Source: Candidatus Goldiibacteriota bacterium HGW-Goldbacteria-1 (lineage in GTDB: Bacteria; Oederibacteriota; PGYV01). From it: a stretch of DNA of 64,000 bases. The position numbers were made by a program, and so were the translations under genes. The notes below the pieces were generated by a model. That model was not told the origin of the DNA and searched no databases. It saw only the letters and a program-made list of their open reading frames with translations. Shown in pieces: positions 25,527-33,351 of this stretch; within the stretch, counting starts at the first letter, position 1; every line of letters starts with the position of its first letter. The stretch covers positions 402,168 to 466,167 of the forward strand of contig PGYV01000004.1 of the NCBI GenBank assembly GCA_002839855.1, in the 5' to 3' direction.

Positions 25527-27367
25527 CAGTAATTAATTTCCACAGAAGAGATGGATTTTATATACGGTATATCGCCGTATTTTGCCTGATCAGACAGCGC
25601 GCACCCTGTAAGATCAACTTCAGCCCCGGAATAAAAACCATGTTTATTAGCGATTGCCACAAGGCCGGGAATTTCTGTTACCTGTGTGTTAACAAGCATC
25701 AGTTTCCTTAGTCTTGTGCAGTTACTAAACACCATGGTATCTGATACTTTTGTATTGGAAAGATATATAAAGTATATAAGTTCCATGCCCGATAACGCGC
25801 TGACATCGCTTAAGTTCGGGTTATCAATCAGGTTTATAGTAAGCATTCCTGTCATGCCGGCAATTGCGCTGATATCAGTTATATTATTACCGGATAAAGA
25901 CAGTGTGCTTAAATTCAGGCCGGAGAGTCCGCTTATATCTGATATGCCTGTCCGCGAAAGATTCAAGTTATATAAGGAAGTAAGCCCTGACAAAGGCGGA
26001 ACATTAGTAATCGGGTTCAGGTACAGATCCAGTACATTAAGGTTAATCAATTGCGTCACAAAAGAAATATCCGTCAGCCCGCAGTTTGAAAGATATAATT
26101 CAGTAAGAGCCGGGCAGTCTTTAAGCGAGGTTAAACCGGTTAATCCGGTGCTTCCTGACATGTCAATTTTTCTTAACAAAGTAAGGCCGCTTAAAAGAGT
26201 CATGTCCTTTAAATTGCTTCCGCTGCCTTTTATATACTGAAGTTTTGCCATCGCAGTAAGCCAGCCGTAATCCGCTATGGCGGCATTTGTCATATATAAG
26301 TTCTGCAGGTTCACCAGGTATTCTATTCCAGACATATTTGTTATCGTCGCATCGGAAAGAGTCAGGTAGGTTATTCCTGTAAGGTCTGTACTGTATATCG
26401 TGCCCGTTGGTTTGCCAATGGCTGACCTGACCCTTGCCTGAAGGACAGGGTCCGGGAATAATACAACGTCCGTGGGAGTTGAAGTCGCCGTCGGGGTATT
26501 AGTGGGTGTGTTTGAACTTGTAGAAGTATTAGTAGGCGTAAAGGTATCGCCGCCCGGGGTAATTGTCGGCGTTGATGTATTTGTCTTAGTGCCTGTATAT
26601 GTATGGGTTGGCGTGCTTAAAATGCCTGCCGTGGTACTTGTGCTGGTCGAGGTATAAGTTGCTGTATATGTATAACTGGGCGTGCCGGGAAGAAAAGTAT
26701 TTGTGTATGTATGCGTGGCGGTTTTTGTATTTGTCTGCGTAAATGTATTGATATGCGTTACAGTCGGTGTACTTGTGCTTGAGCCTGTATTTGTATAAGT
26801 TGATGAAGGCGTATGCGTATAAGTATTGGTTGCCGTGTCCTGCGGGGTGTTTGTATCTGTGTTTGTTGCCGAAGGCGGCTGCGCGGTGCCGGTAAATGTC
26901 GCGCTTGGAATAATGGGCGTGTCAGTTTCTGTTGAAGTCATAGTTTCCTGCGGCGTGTTGGTTATTTGTAACTGCAGGCCATCAGCCCCTGTAATATTTC
27001 TTTTATTGGAACACCCGCCTGCCGCAATTGCCGGTATTAAGCCCGCCGCCGCTATTAAAGCAGCTGCAGTGCAATTTTTAATTATCTTTAGTTTTTCATC
27101 CGGAAGCTTTATCGCGCCTATCATCCATTCTAACTGCTGCAGCGGCACTGAATCCAGCATGTCAGCTTCAGTCTCGTCCAGCGCTATTCCCACTAATATG
27201 GCGGACGCAGAACGTTTTAGTATCAGTTCTTTTCTGAATTCACGGTCTGATTTTGCCTTGTAAAGCAGTACCTGAACCCCGCCCGGCGCTGTGATATTTG
27301 ATTTTATGTCTTCAGGCGGCCTTGCGCCCACAATTGTGGGCTTTACCTGATCGTTATTATTGTCCAT
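25526..27367 (-). CDS. LRR protein with NHLP-leader-like N-terminus, hydrophobic segment and Thr-rich linker
   Basis: 613 residues. Residues about 33-85 (LYKAKSDREFRKELILKRSA and, later, GIALDETEADML) read like the leader of NHLP/Nif11-type RiPP precursors: D-x-x-FR-x-x-L, then a G-x-x-L-x-x-x-E turn. A hydrophobic run (101-117) ends in AAGGCS, which could be a leader cleavage site or a lipobox (Cys119). A TNT/TPT-rich tract (about 135-310) leads to internalin-like leucine-rich repeats (about 330-590; NLQNLYMTNAAIADYGWL, LSLSGNNITDISA). It heads the three-gene operon with a radical SAM enzyme. It may be a modified surface protein; this is inference. Confidence 0.75.
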   Translation of the reverse strand: MDNNNDQVKPTIVGARPPEDIKSNITAPGGVQVLLYKAKSDREFRKELILKRSASAILVGIALDETEADMLDSVPLQQLEWMIGAIKLPDEKLKIIKNCTAAALIAAAGLIPAIAAGGCSNKRNITGADGLQLQITNTPQETMTSTETDTPIIPSATFTGTAQPPSATNTDTNTPQDTATNTYTHTPSSTYTNTGSSTSTPTVTHINTFTQTNTKTATHTYTNTFLPGTPSYTYTATYTSTSTSTTAGILSTPTHTYTGTKTNTSTPTITPGGDTFTPTNTSTSSNTPTNTPTATSTPTDVVLFPDPVLQARVRSAIGKPTGTIYSTDLTGITYLTLSDATITNMSGIEYLVNLQNLYMTNAAIADYGWLTAMAKLQYIKGSGSNLKDMTLLSGLTLLRKIDMSGSTGLTGLTSLKDCPALTELYLSNCGLTDISFVTQLINLNVLDLYLNPITNVPPLSGLTSLYNLNLSRTGISDISGLSGLNLSTLSLSGNNITDISAIAGMTGMLTINLIDNPNLSDVSALSGMELIYFIYLSNTKVSDTMVFSNCTRLRKLMLVNTQVTEIPGLVAIANKHGFYSGAEVDLTGCALSDQAKYGDIPYIKSISSVEINY

Positions 27368-27477
27368 TCACAACCCTCCCATTAATGTTAAGAACTTAAA
27401 TATTTAGACAACTTAAACTTGAAAAAGTTGTATTATCACTGCTTTGCCGCTGTATCTTATAAGCCAACAGCCTTTCA

Positions 27478-27616
27478 CCGGAGATAAAGTGATATTGCTT
27501 CTGTCATTTCAGCAAAAAAACTGTCTTTTATTATTATTTTCAAATAACTTACACTTCCGATATATTTTATTGGCGTTTTTTCTATCCAAGTCTTAAGTCA
27601 AGGCGCGGTGTCGAGT
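27478..27616 (+). repeat. Dispersed island repeat, copy A
   Basis: Nearly full-length: ccggagataaagtgatattg, then atttcagcaaaaaaac, tatattttattggcg and ctatccaagtcttaagtc, ending ggtgtcgag. It fills most of the 27368-27641 gap, starting the repeat-bearing region, and ends 26 bases from the stop codon of the E2-like gene. Confidence 0.8.
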
Positions 27617-27641
27617 TATAATTCTCAGTTAGCTGTTTTTT

Positions 27642-28439
27642 TTAAGACAAACCCTCTCCTTTTTCCACCATCTTGGTAAGTTTAGAAAGAACTCTTACTG
27701 CCGGGGCTCCGTCAATAACATCGTGGTCCACCAGCGCTGTCAGATACAGATATTCTCTGATCGATATTTTATTATCTGCAACACCGGGTTTTTTTACAAT
27801 TGAACCAACCGCAAAACAAAGGGGATGAACGCTAACCGGCATTACCCACCCGTTAATTTTGCCCATCATACCTACCGGAGTTACCGCAACTGTCCCCATA
27901 TTCTTTTTAGCTATAAACGGGTTTTTTATTATTATCTGCCATATCATTTTTCTGACAAACCCCGGCATAAAATAATATAGCTTCATTAACACCGCCTGCC
28001 TTCTTTCCCCCAGAACATTGTCGCCTTCATTTTCTATCGCCTGTTCCGCGGCTGACTTTATTTCCCTGTATATTTCAGAAATACTTTTTTCATTTGTCTT
28101 TCGTATAACGTACGGCAGGGGAACTTTCTTTCCATTAACTTCCCTCTCTACCACAATTGAAATATCAACATCTTTAAATACAACAACCTCTCTTTTACCT
28201 TTACGCATTCCATGTATCTGCGGGCACTCTTTAGCCGCCATACTGATACATTTAATCAGCCAGGAATTAAAAGATATTTCATGCGAAATTTTCTTTTTTT
28301 CTCTTATCATTTTTCTGGCATCAGTCACATCAAGCTCAATAAAAGCCTTTATATGGTGTTTTTGCAGGCCTACTTTACCTATATCAACAGTGGCAAGCCT
28401 GCTTTCGGGAAATTTCTCAACATCATAATTTTTATTCAT
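27642..28439 (-). CDS. Stand-alone 2-oxoacid dehydrogenase E2-like acyltransferase
   Basis: 265 residues matching the E2 catalytic (CAT-like) fold: VGLQKHHIKAFIELDVTDAR, ISFNSWLIKCISMAAKECPQ, GTVAVTPVGMMGKINGWVMP and the active-site LVDHDVIDGAPAVR (DHxxxDG). No lipoyl or peripheral-subunit-binding domain is present, so it does not work in a normal dehydrogenase complex; stand-alone members may acylate other substrates. Its frame is intact. A repeat copy lies just beyond its stop. Confidence 0.8.
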   Translation of the reverse strand: MNKNYDVEKFPESRLATVDIGKVGLQKHHIKAFIELDVTDARKMIREKKKISHEISFNSWLIKCISMAAKECPQIHGMRKGKREVVVFKDVDISIVVEREVNGKKVPLPYVIRKTNEKSISEIYREIKSAAEQAIENEGDNVLGERRQAVLMKLYYFMPGFVRKMIWQIIIKNPFIAKKNMGTVAVTPVGMMGKINGWVMPVSVHPLCFAVGSIVKKPGVADNKISIREYLYLTALVDHDVIDGAPAVRVLSKLTKMVEKGEGLS

Positions 28440-28720
28440 TTTACACTTTTACCCCTTGTCTTTGCTTGATAACATAAAGCTTTCACAATCCTGATTCATG
28501 CAAAAATTCTACTGGCATCGGATTAAAGTGTCAATAAGTATATCCGCTTCTACTGGCAGCCCCGGCGCCCAAAATAACAAAATTCCGCATATACAAAGAA
28601 GCCTGCCGTGCCGAAACAACAGGAACATAACTTTTGCCTTCAATAAATCTGCAGCAGACCTGTGTTGACAATGATTTTTAACATTTTACCTGCGATAAAC
28701 GGGCACGGTGTGGGTCCTTT
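28440..28720. other. Intergenic stretch without recognisable content
   Basis: Between the E2-like gene and the diguanylate cyclase. I see no gene, no repeat of the local families and no strong hairpin. Confidence 0.3.
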
Positions 28721-29620
28721 TTACTTTCCACTTTCAGGGTCCGGCACTATAATTTTTTTCTTTTTATCCTGATTGTAAACCGAATAATTCACGCTGTTCT
28801 TCCCGCCCTTTTTTGAAATATACATCATTTCATCCGCCAGTCTCACCAGCTCGTCCATGGATTTCGGCGGTGTTAAAAAGGTTACCACTCCTATGCTGAA
28901 AGTTATGTTCATGCCGTTGTCCTTCATGGAAGCCCTCATTACCTCATCCAGTTTTTCGACCGCAGTACGAGCCTGTTCCGGGTTTGTTTCAAGCAGCAGT
29001 ATGGCAAATTCATCGCCGCCCATCCTGGCCACAACATCGGTGGGCCTGATATGGTTTCTTATGGCCCTGGCTAACCCGACCAGAAGCGTGTCCCCCGCGT
29101 TATGGCCGTAATTATCATTGACGCCCTTGAAATTATCCACATCAAAATATACAATCGTAAAAGGCGCCTTGTAACGTTTCAGCCTTTCAACTTCCATGGA
29201 GGCATAATTAAAAAACGCCCTGCTGTTTGAAATTTTAGTAAGAAAATCCTCATTGGATGTTTTTTTCGCGGTTAAAAGCTGCTTTCGCAGGACTGCAGCT
29301 AAAGTGGTTATTATCGCGTATAACAACATGCGGGAAAACGCGTTGACATAAGGGATATACGCGGCAGTATAAGAGCGCTCTCCTATAATATCCCCGATAA
29401 GCCAGGTAATCGCTGAAAAAAACGAGATGAACAACCCGCTTTTGACGCCTGAAAACCAGGCTACCAGCAGCGCGGGCACAAGGTACAAAACCACAAAAGA
29501 AAACTCATTGCCGGCATAAACCCCCAGCCAGCCTACCAAACCGCACATAATGACGCCTATAACCAATATAAAATCTTCGCTAAATGGGCCTGTTCCTTTT
29601 TTTGTACCGGTATTTGCCAT
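28721..29620 (-). CDS. Membrane-bound diguanylate cyclase (GGDEF)
   Basis: 299 residues: five or so N-terminal hydrophobic helices (about 15-115) and a GGDEF domain (about 125-280). The active-site loop is RMGGDEFAILL and the inhibitory RxxD site is RPTD, five residues ahead, so both synthesis of c-di-GMP and product inhibition are expected. Metal-binding VYFDVDNFKGVNDNYGHNAG is intact. A PilZ receptor occurs at 40621-40995. The ATG region lacks a strong RBS, so the exact start is less certain. Confidence 0.9.
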   Translation of the reverse strand: MANTGTKKGTGPFSEDFILVIGVIMCGLVGWLGVYAGNEFSFVVLYLVPALLVAWFSGVKSGLFISFFSAITWLIGDIIGERSYTAAYIPYVNAFSRMLLYAIITTLAAVLRKQLLTAKKTSNEDFLTKISNSRAFFNYASMEVERLKRYKAPFTIVYFDVDNFKGVNDNYGHNAGDTLLVGLARAIRNHIRPTDVVARMGGDEFAILLLETNPEQARTAVEKLDEVMRASMKDNGMNITFSIGVVTFLTPPKSMDELVRLADEMMYISKKGGKNSVNYSVYNQDKKKKIIVPDPESGK

Positions 29621-29820
29621 TGATAAACCCCGATGAACCGCCTTTTAAACGCAATACATAACTGAAACAAAACCGGCAGTTAAGCTATATTATATCAGAT
29701 AATAAGAACATTTATCTTTTATGTTTACAGCCAAAAAGGAAGTAAAGCAGGAAAAGATCTTGACTTGACAGTTGACAGCATTTTACAGCTAACAACTTAC
29801 AAGTTACAGCTTACAACTTA

Positions 29821-29916
29821 CAACTTGTTACTTGTTACTTGTTACTTGTTACTTGTCACTTGTCACCTGTCACCTGTCACTTGTCACTTGTCACTTGTCA
29901 CTTGTCACTTGTCACC
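29821..29916. repeat. 7-bp tandem repeat (acttgtt/acttgtc)
   Basis: About 13 copies of acttgtt then acttgtc directly precede repeat copy B, after a degenerate ttacagct/acaactt lead-in from 29770. A short version (cacttgtc words) precedes copy E at 37975-38027, so this array and the island repeat tend to occur together. Confidence 0.8.
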
Positions 29917-29931
29917 CCCTCAACATCCTTT

Positions 29932-30077
29932 CCCCGGAAGATAAAGTGATATTGCTTGTGTTATTTCAGCAGAAAAACAGCTTTTCTTATCATTTACGAA
30001 CAAGTATCAATATCTCTATATTTTATTCGTGTTTTTTCTATCCAAGTCTTGAGTCAAGGCACGGTGTCGAGCGGTTT
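29932..30077 (+). repeat. Dispersed island repeat, copy B (full length)
   Basis: The best full copy: ccccggaagataaagtgata, gttatttcagcagaaaaaca, ttatcatttacgaacaag, tatattttattcgtg, and ctatccaagtcttgagtcaa, then ggcacggtgtcgagcgg. A short palindrome (cttgagtcaag) lies in the conserved 3' block. It is within the 29621-30647 gap, which otherwise holds only tandem repeats, two palindromes and the nmrA promoter. Confidence 0.85.
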
Positions 30078-30283
30078 GATACATAAGGCCTGTTTTCAAG
30101 CCGCTCTTTCTCTATTTTATGCTGAATAACAACATTTTTGTCTATTTTTCGCTTTATGTTGTACAAATTCGTCCGATTTTGTTCATTATGTTGAACAAAA
30201 TTCTTCTTTTCTGTCAATTAAACGGATTTTAGGCTAAAAAATACAAAAATTTCCCCCACTAAACGTTATTATAAAACTTCTTT

Positions 30284-30309
30284 GTTATGTTTTATCACTT
30301 AAACATAAC
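30284..30309. repeat. Second copy of the gttatgttt/aaacataac inverted repeat
   Basis: Arms gttatgttt (30284-30292) and aaacataac (30301-30309) with loop tatcactt. The arms match those at 21628-21657 and the loop differs at two positions. The flanking actac is also shared. Confidence 0.55.
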
Positions 30310-30387
30310 TACTGTTCGCCTCTCGTCCTTTTCCTATTTTTCTCCAAAGTCTTAGGCCAAACCACTATGCCGGGTATTTTTGTAAAC

Positions 30388-30411
30388 TATACTTTACATA
30401 TGTAAAGTATA
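30388..30411. promoter_or_regulatory. Perfect 24-bp palindrome, possible operator
   Basis: The half-site is tatactttacat and the second half is its exact complement, centred between 30399 and 30400. No T run follows, so it is not a terminator. It is about 175 bases upstream of the nmrA-like promoter and could bind a dimeric regulator. Confidence 0.55.
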
Positions 30412-30580
30412 AAACCAATGACAACAACGGGCAATCAGCCGGTAGTTCACAATGATTTTGACCGGCTGCCAAAGATTTAAATATACACCCGATCAGTCTT
30501 TTCTTATTATTTACCAACAATTATTATCAAACCTGCCATATACCATTACAGTATATTGGCACGGCGGCGGGCGGTTTAAT

Positions 30581-30615
30581 AAATAGTTGACATATCAACT
30601 ATTTATATGTATGCT
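30581..30615 (+). promoter_or_regulatory. Promoter with overlapping MarR-type operator for the nmrA-marR operon
   Basis: Perfect 10-bp arms aaatagttga (30581-30590) and tcaactattt (30595-30604) span 4 bases. The -35 box ttgaca (30587-30592) is inside this palindrome, and tatgct (30610-30615) follows at 17 bases as a -10 box. The MarR-type regulator encoded second in the operon is the natural ligand, giving autorepression (inference). Confidence 0.75.
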
Positions 30616-30647
30616 CTTATTAACACTTAAAATACGGAGGTATTAAA

Positions 30648-31502
30648 ATGAAGAAAATACTGGTAACAGGCGCAACAGGCAATGTGGGAGCAGCCCTGAT
30701 ACAGCTGCTTAAAAATTCCGGGGCAGATTTTGAAGCTGCTGTTACCGATATCAGTAAAACGGAAAAAATTCCAAAAGGTGTTCCTTTAAGGCAGTTAGCT
30801 TTTGACGGAAAGTCTGACCCGGCGCCTTTTACCGGCATAGACAAATTATTCCTGATGAGGCCGCCCTGTATATCTGACGTAAAAAAATATATGTTCCCCG
30901 CAATTGACGCCGCGGTATCCGCCAAAGTCAGCCATTTTGTGCTTTTATCACTTCAGGGGGCGGAGCGCAACAGCTTTGTGCCCCACAGAAAACTGGAAAA
31001 ATACCTTATTAAAACCGGCATCCCTTACACCTTTATAAGGCCGTCATTTTTTATGCAGAACCTTTCCACCACCCATCTTAAAGAAATAAGGGATAATGAT
31101 GAAATTTACGTTCCGGCAGGCAAAGGCAGAACCGCTTTTATAGACGTTTCTGACATTGCATACATTGCCTTCAAAGCGCTTACAGAAATCGGCCATGAAA
31201 ACAAAGCCTATGAAATTACAGGCAACGACAGTTTAACTTACAGCGAGGTTGCATCAATGCTCTCTGAATCTCTTGGCAGAAAAATAACATATAAAATGCC
31301 TTCCGCTTTTTCATTTGTATTGCGGAAAATTAAAGAAGGAATTAACCCTGAATTTGCTGTTGTAATGGCTGCAATATACACTGTATGCGCATTAGGCAAA
31401 GCGGGGGAAATAACGCAGGTATTCAAACAGATAACCGGCAAAAACCCGGTTTCCATGAAAGAATTCATAAATGAAAATATAAACCTATGGAAGAGAGGTT
31501 AA
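30648..31502 (+). CDS. NmrA-like atypical short-chain dehydrogenase
   Basis: 284 residues. The nucleotide-binding motif is VTGATGNVGAALIQLL, and the protein has the NmrA/HSCARG features: LRQLAFDGKSD, KYMFPAIDAAVSAKVSHFVL, YTFIRPSFFMQN and a C-terminal AYEITGNDSLTYSEVA. The YxxxK catalytic pair of classical SDRs is not evident, as expected for NmrA-like redox-sensing or quinone-reductase proteins. GGAGG lies 7 bases upstream. It is the first gene of an operon with the marR gene. Confidence 0.88.
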   Translation: MKKILVTGATGNVGAALIQLLKNSGADFEAAVTDISKTEKIPKGVPLRQLAFDGKSDPAPFTGIDKLFLMRPPCISDVKKYMFPAIDAAVSAKVSHFVLLSLQGAERNSFVPHRKLEKYLIKTGIPYTFIRPSFFMQNLSTTHLKEIRDNDEIYVPAGKGRTAFIDVSDIAYIAFKALTEIGHENKAYEITGNDSLTYSEVASMLSESLGRKITYKMPSAFSFVLRKIKEGINPEFAVVMAAIYTVCALGKAGEITQVFKQITGKNPVSMKEFINENINLWKRG

Positions 31503-31506
31503 ACAA

Positions 31507-31938
31507 ATGGAAAACAATTTTATAAAAATAAGCCGCCTTATATCCGGTAATTACAGGTACGGCTCCGCTTATCTTCAGAGAGCCCTGAAAAAACTTAAAC
31601 TGGGCTCTTCACAGCACGCCTATCTGCTTGTCATCCGCGACAAACCCGGCATATCACAGGAAGGCCTTGCATCGCACTTCATGGTGGACAAGGCAAACGT
31701 AACGCGTGTTGTGTCAAATCTTATTAAGAACGGTTTTATTAAACGCGAAAAGCATGATTTGGATAAAAGATGCATGCATTTAACCCTAAGCAAAAAAGGG
31801 GAATCTGCCATCCCGGTAATTGAAGATATTCTATCAGGCTGGGCAAAACAATGCCTTAAAGGCATTAAAGAAAAAGACCTTAAAACCGCATTGAATGTAC
31901 TTGATATAATGTTCAGCAATTCATCAAAACTTATCTGA
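31507..31938 (+). CDS. MarR-family transcriptional regulator
   Basis: 143 residues. The winged helix-turn-helix reads GISQEGLASHFMVDKANVTR followed by VVSNLIKNGFIKREKHDLDK (wing with D-R) and the dimer helices flank it. MarR proteins repress small operons and release DNA on binding phenolic or oxidant ligands. It lies 4 bases after the nmrA-like gene, and a perfect palindrome covers the promoter of the pair. Confidence 0.9.
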   Translation: MENNFIKISRLISGNYRYGSAYLQRALKKLKLGSSQHAYLLVIRDKPGISQEGLASHFMVDKANVTRVVSNLIKNGFIKREKHDLDKRCMHLTLSKKGESAIPVIEDILSGWAKQCLKGIKEKDLKTALNVLDIMFSNSSKLI

Positions 31939-31945
31939 CAACAAT

Positions 31946-31995
31946 AGTTTTTTTCTATCCAAGTCTTGAGTCAAGGCACGGTGTCGAGCGGTTTG
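31946..31995 (+). repeat. Dispersed island repeat, copy C (3' block only)
   Basis: Only the last 50 bases: ttctatccaagtcttgagtc to ggcacggtgtcgagcgg. It sits in the gap between the marR stop and the stop codon of the DUF1016 gene, 4 bases from the latter. Confidence 0.8.
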
Positions 31996-31999
31996 TTTT

Positions 32000-33022
32000 C
32001 TATTTTATTCGATACTGCTCGATGATTTTTTTGTCTCTGCTAATTTCATTTCTAAGTTCTTTTTCCGTGGGCAGATATAACTTATAACGAGACGCAAATA
32101 TCTGTTTATTATTTTCAGGCAGCGTGTATTTAACAACTGTATCTTTTTTGTCCTCACAAAGTATCAAGCCGACTGTCGGATTATCGTTCTTCTCTTTAAG
32201 TTCCCTGTCGAAGTAATTTACATACATTTGCATTTGCCCTATATCCTGATGTTTAAGCCGTCCAATCTTCAAATCAATCAGCATATAACATTTAAGAATT
32301 GTATTGTAGAATACCAGGTCAATGTAATAATGTTCGCCGTCAAAACTGATGCGCTTTTGCCTGGCTACAAAAGTAAAACCTTTTCCCAGTTCCAGAAGAA
32401 ATTTGGATAAATTTTCAATAAGCGCCTGTTCCAGGTTATTTTCATACATTTTCCTGTCTGCCGGCAGTCCTGTAAACTCCAATATATACGGATCCTTTAT
32501 CATGTCTCCATAAGTCTGTAACTCCTGCCCTTTTTTAGCCATTTTTATAATGGCTTTTTTATTTTTACTCAAGGTCAGCCTTTCAAATAGCAGTGATGAC
32601 TTCTGCCTTTCCAATTCCCTTGCGGACCAATGATTTACCGCGCATTCAATTTCATAAAGATCCCGTGCTTGTTTATTATCAATACGTATCAGTATCCGGT
32701 AATGGGTCCAGCTCAATTCTTGACGCAGTGCGTCAAGAATTGGATAAGTTAGATATAATTTGCGCATGATGTAAAGGTTACTGGCATCAAAACCCTGCCC
32801 AAATTCCAAAGTCAGGCGCTCTGAAAGATTTTCCAGAAGTTTTTTTCCATATTCCGCTTTTATACTGCCTTTTTGTTCCTGCTCTACAATAACCCTGCCA
32901 ATCTCCCAATAAGCCCTGACCATGACTGTATTAACCGCTTTGTAAACCTTTAATCTGGCTTCGTTAAGTATTACCTTTATTCTCGAATATGTCTCTGTCT
33001 GGGAAATAACTTTATTACGCAT
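32000..33022 (-). CDS. DUF1016/YhcG-type PD-(D/E)XK nuclease
   Basis: 340 residues with both halves of the family: the N-terminal helical part (VMVRAYWEIGRVIVEQEQKG, SWTHYRILIRI) and the C-terminal nuclease fold with FTFVARQKRI, YYIDLVFYN (catalytic Asp) and CYMLIDLKIG (DLK). YhcG-like proteins occur beside restriction-modification systems and in defence islands; the true substrate is unsettled. It is intact, and the next two genes downstream on the plus side are the zinc-ribbon and helicase genes. Confidence 0.88.
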   Translation of the reverse strand: MRNKVISQTETYSRIKVILNEARLKVYKAVNTVMVRAYWEIGRVIVEQEQKGSIKAEYGKKLLENLSERLTLEFGQGFDASNLYIMRKLYLTYPILDALRQELSWTHYRILIRIDNKQARDLYEIECAVNHWSARELERQKSSLLFERLTLSKNKKAIIKMAKKGQELQTYGDMIKDPYILEFTGLPADRKMYENNLEQALIENLSKFLLELGKGFTFVARQKRISFDGEHYYIDLVFYNTILKCYMLIDLKIGRLKHQDIGQMQMYVNYFDRELKEKNDNPTVGLILCEDKKDTVVKYTLPENNKQIFASRYKLYLPTEKELRNEISRDKKIIEQYRIK

Positions 33023-33080
33023 TTTTGCCCCCTCTATGTTTTAAAACTTACGGCATTGTGCTGCTTTTTATTTTTTAACA

Positions 33081-33323
33081 CTAAAAAAAATCAATTATTG
33101 TGCCGTCGCATTCAGGATAATGCTTACATACAATATATTCATGCCCGCTTTCCATTTCACGAATAACCTTAAATTCATTAAATATGAATTTATTCCCGCA
33201 ATGTATACATTCCACTTTTTCGTTAAACTCTTCCGGGCTTTTCCGGAAAGGACTATAGCTTTCTATATATTGCATCTTGTTTTTTATAACCATCTCTCTA
33301 AACTGTTCTTTCTTTTTTCTCAT
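33081..33323 (-). CDS. Small zinc-ribbon protein linked to the helicase gene
   Basis: 80 residues. Cysteines VECIHCGNKF and ICKHYPECDG-like spacing (VCKHYPECDG) make a four-cysteine zinc ribbon of the kind used to grip nucleic acids. The N-terminus is basic and helical (MRKKKEQFREMVIKNKMQ). AAGGAGG is present ahead of the ATG. It starts 28 bases downstream of the UvrD-like helicase gene on the same strand, so the two are probably one transcript. Confidence 0.75.
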   Translation of the reverse strand: MRKKKEQFREMVIKNKMQYIESYSPFRKSPEEFNEKVECIHCGNKFIFNEFKVIREMESGHEYIVCKHYPECDGTIIDFF

Positions 33324-33351
33324 CGTATTTCCTCCTTAAAAAAATTAGTAA

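Noticed and set aside
29832-30086. Open plus-strand frame starting LVTCYLSLVTCHLS
   Set aside because: It is the translation of a 7-bp tandem repeat running into repeat copy B.
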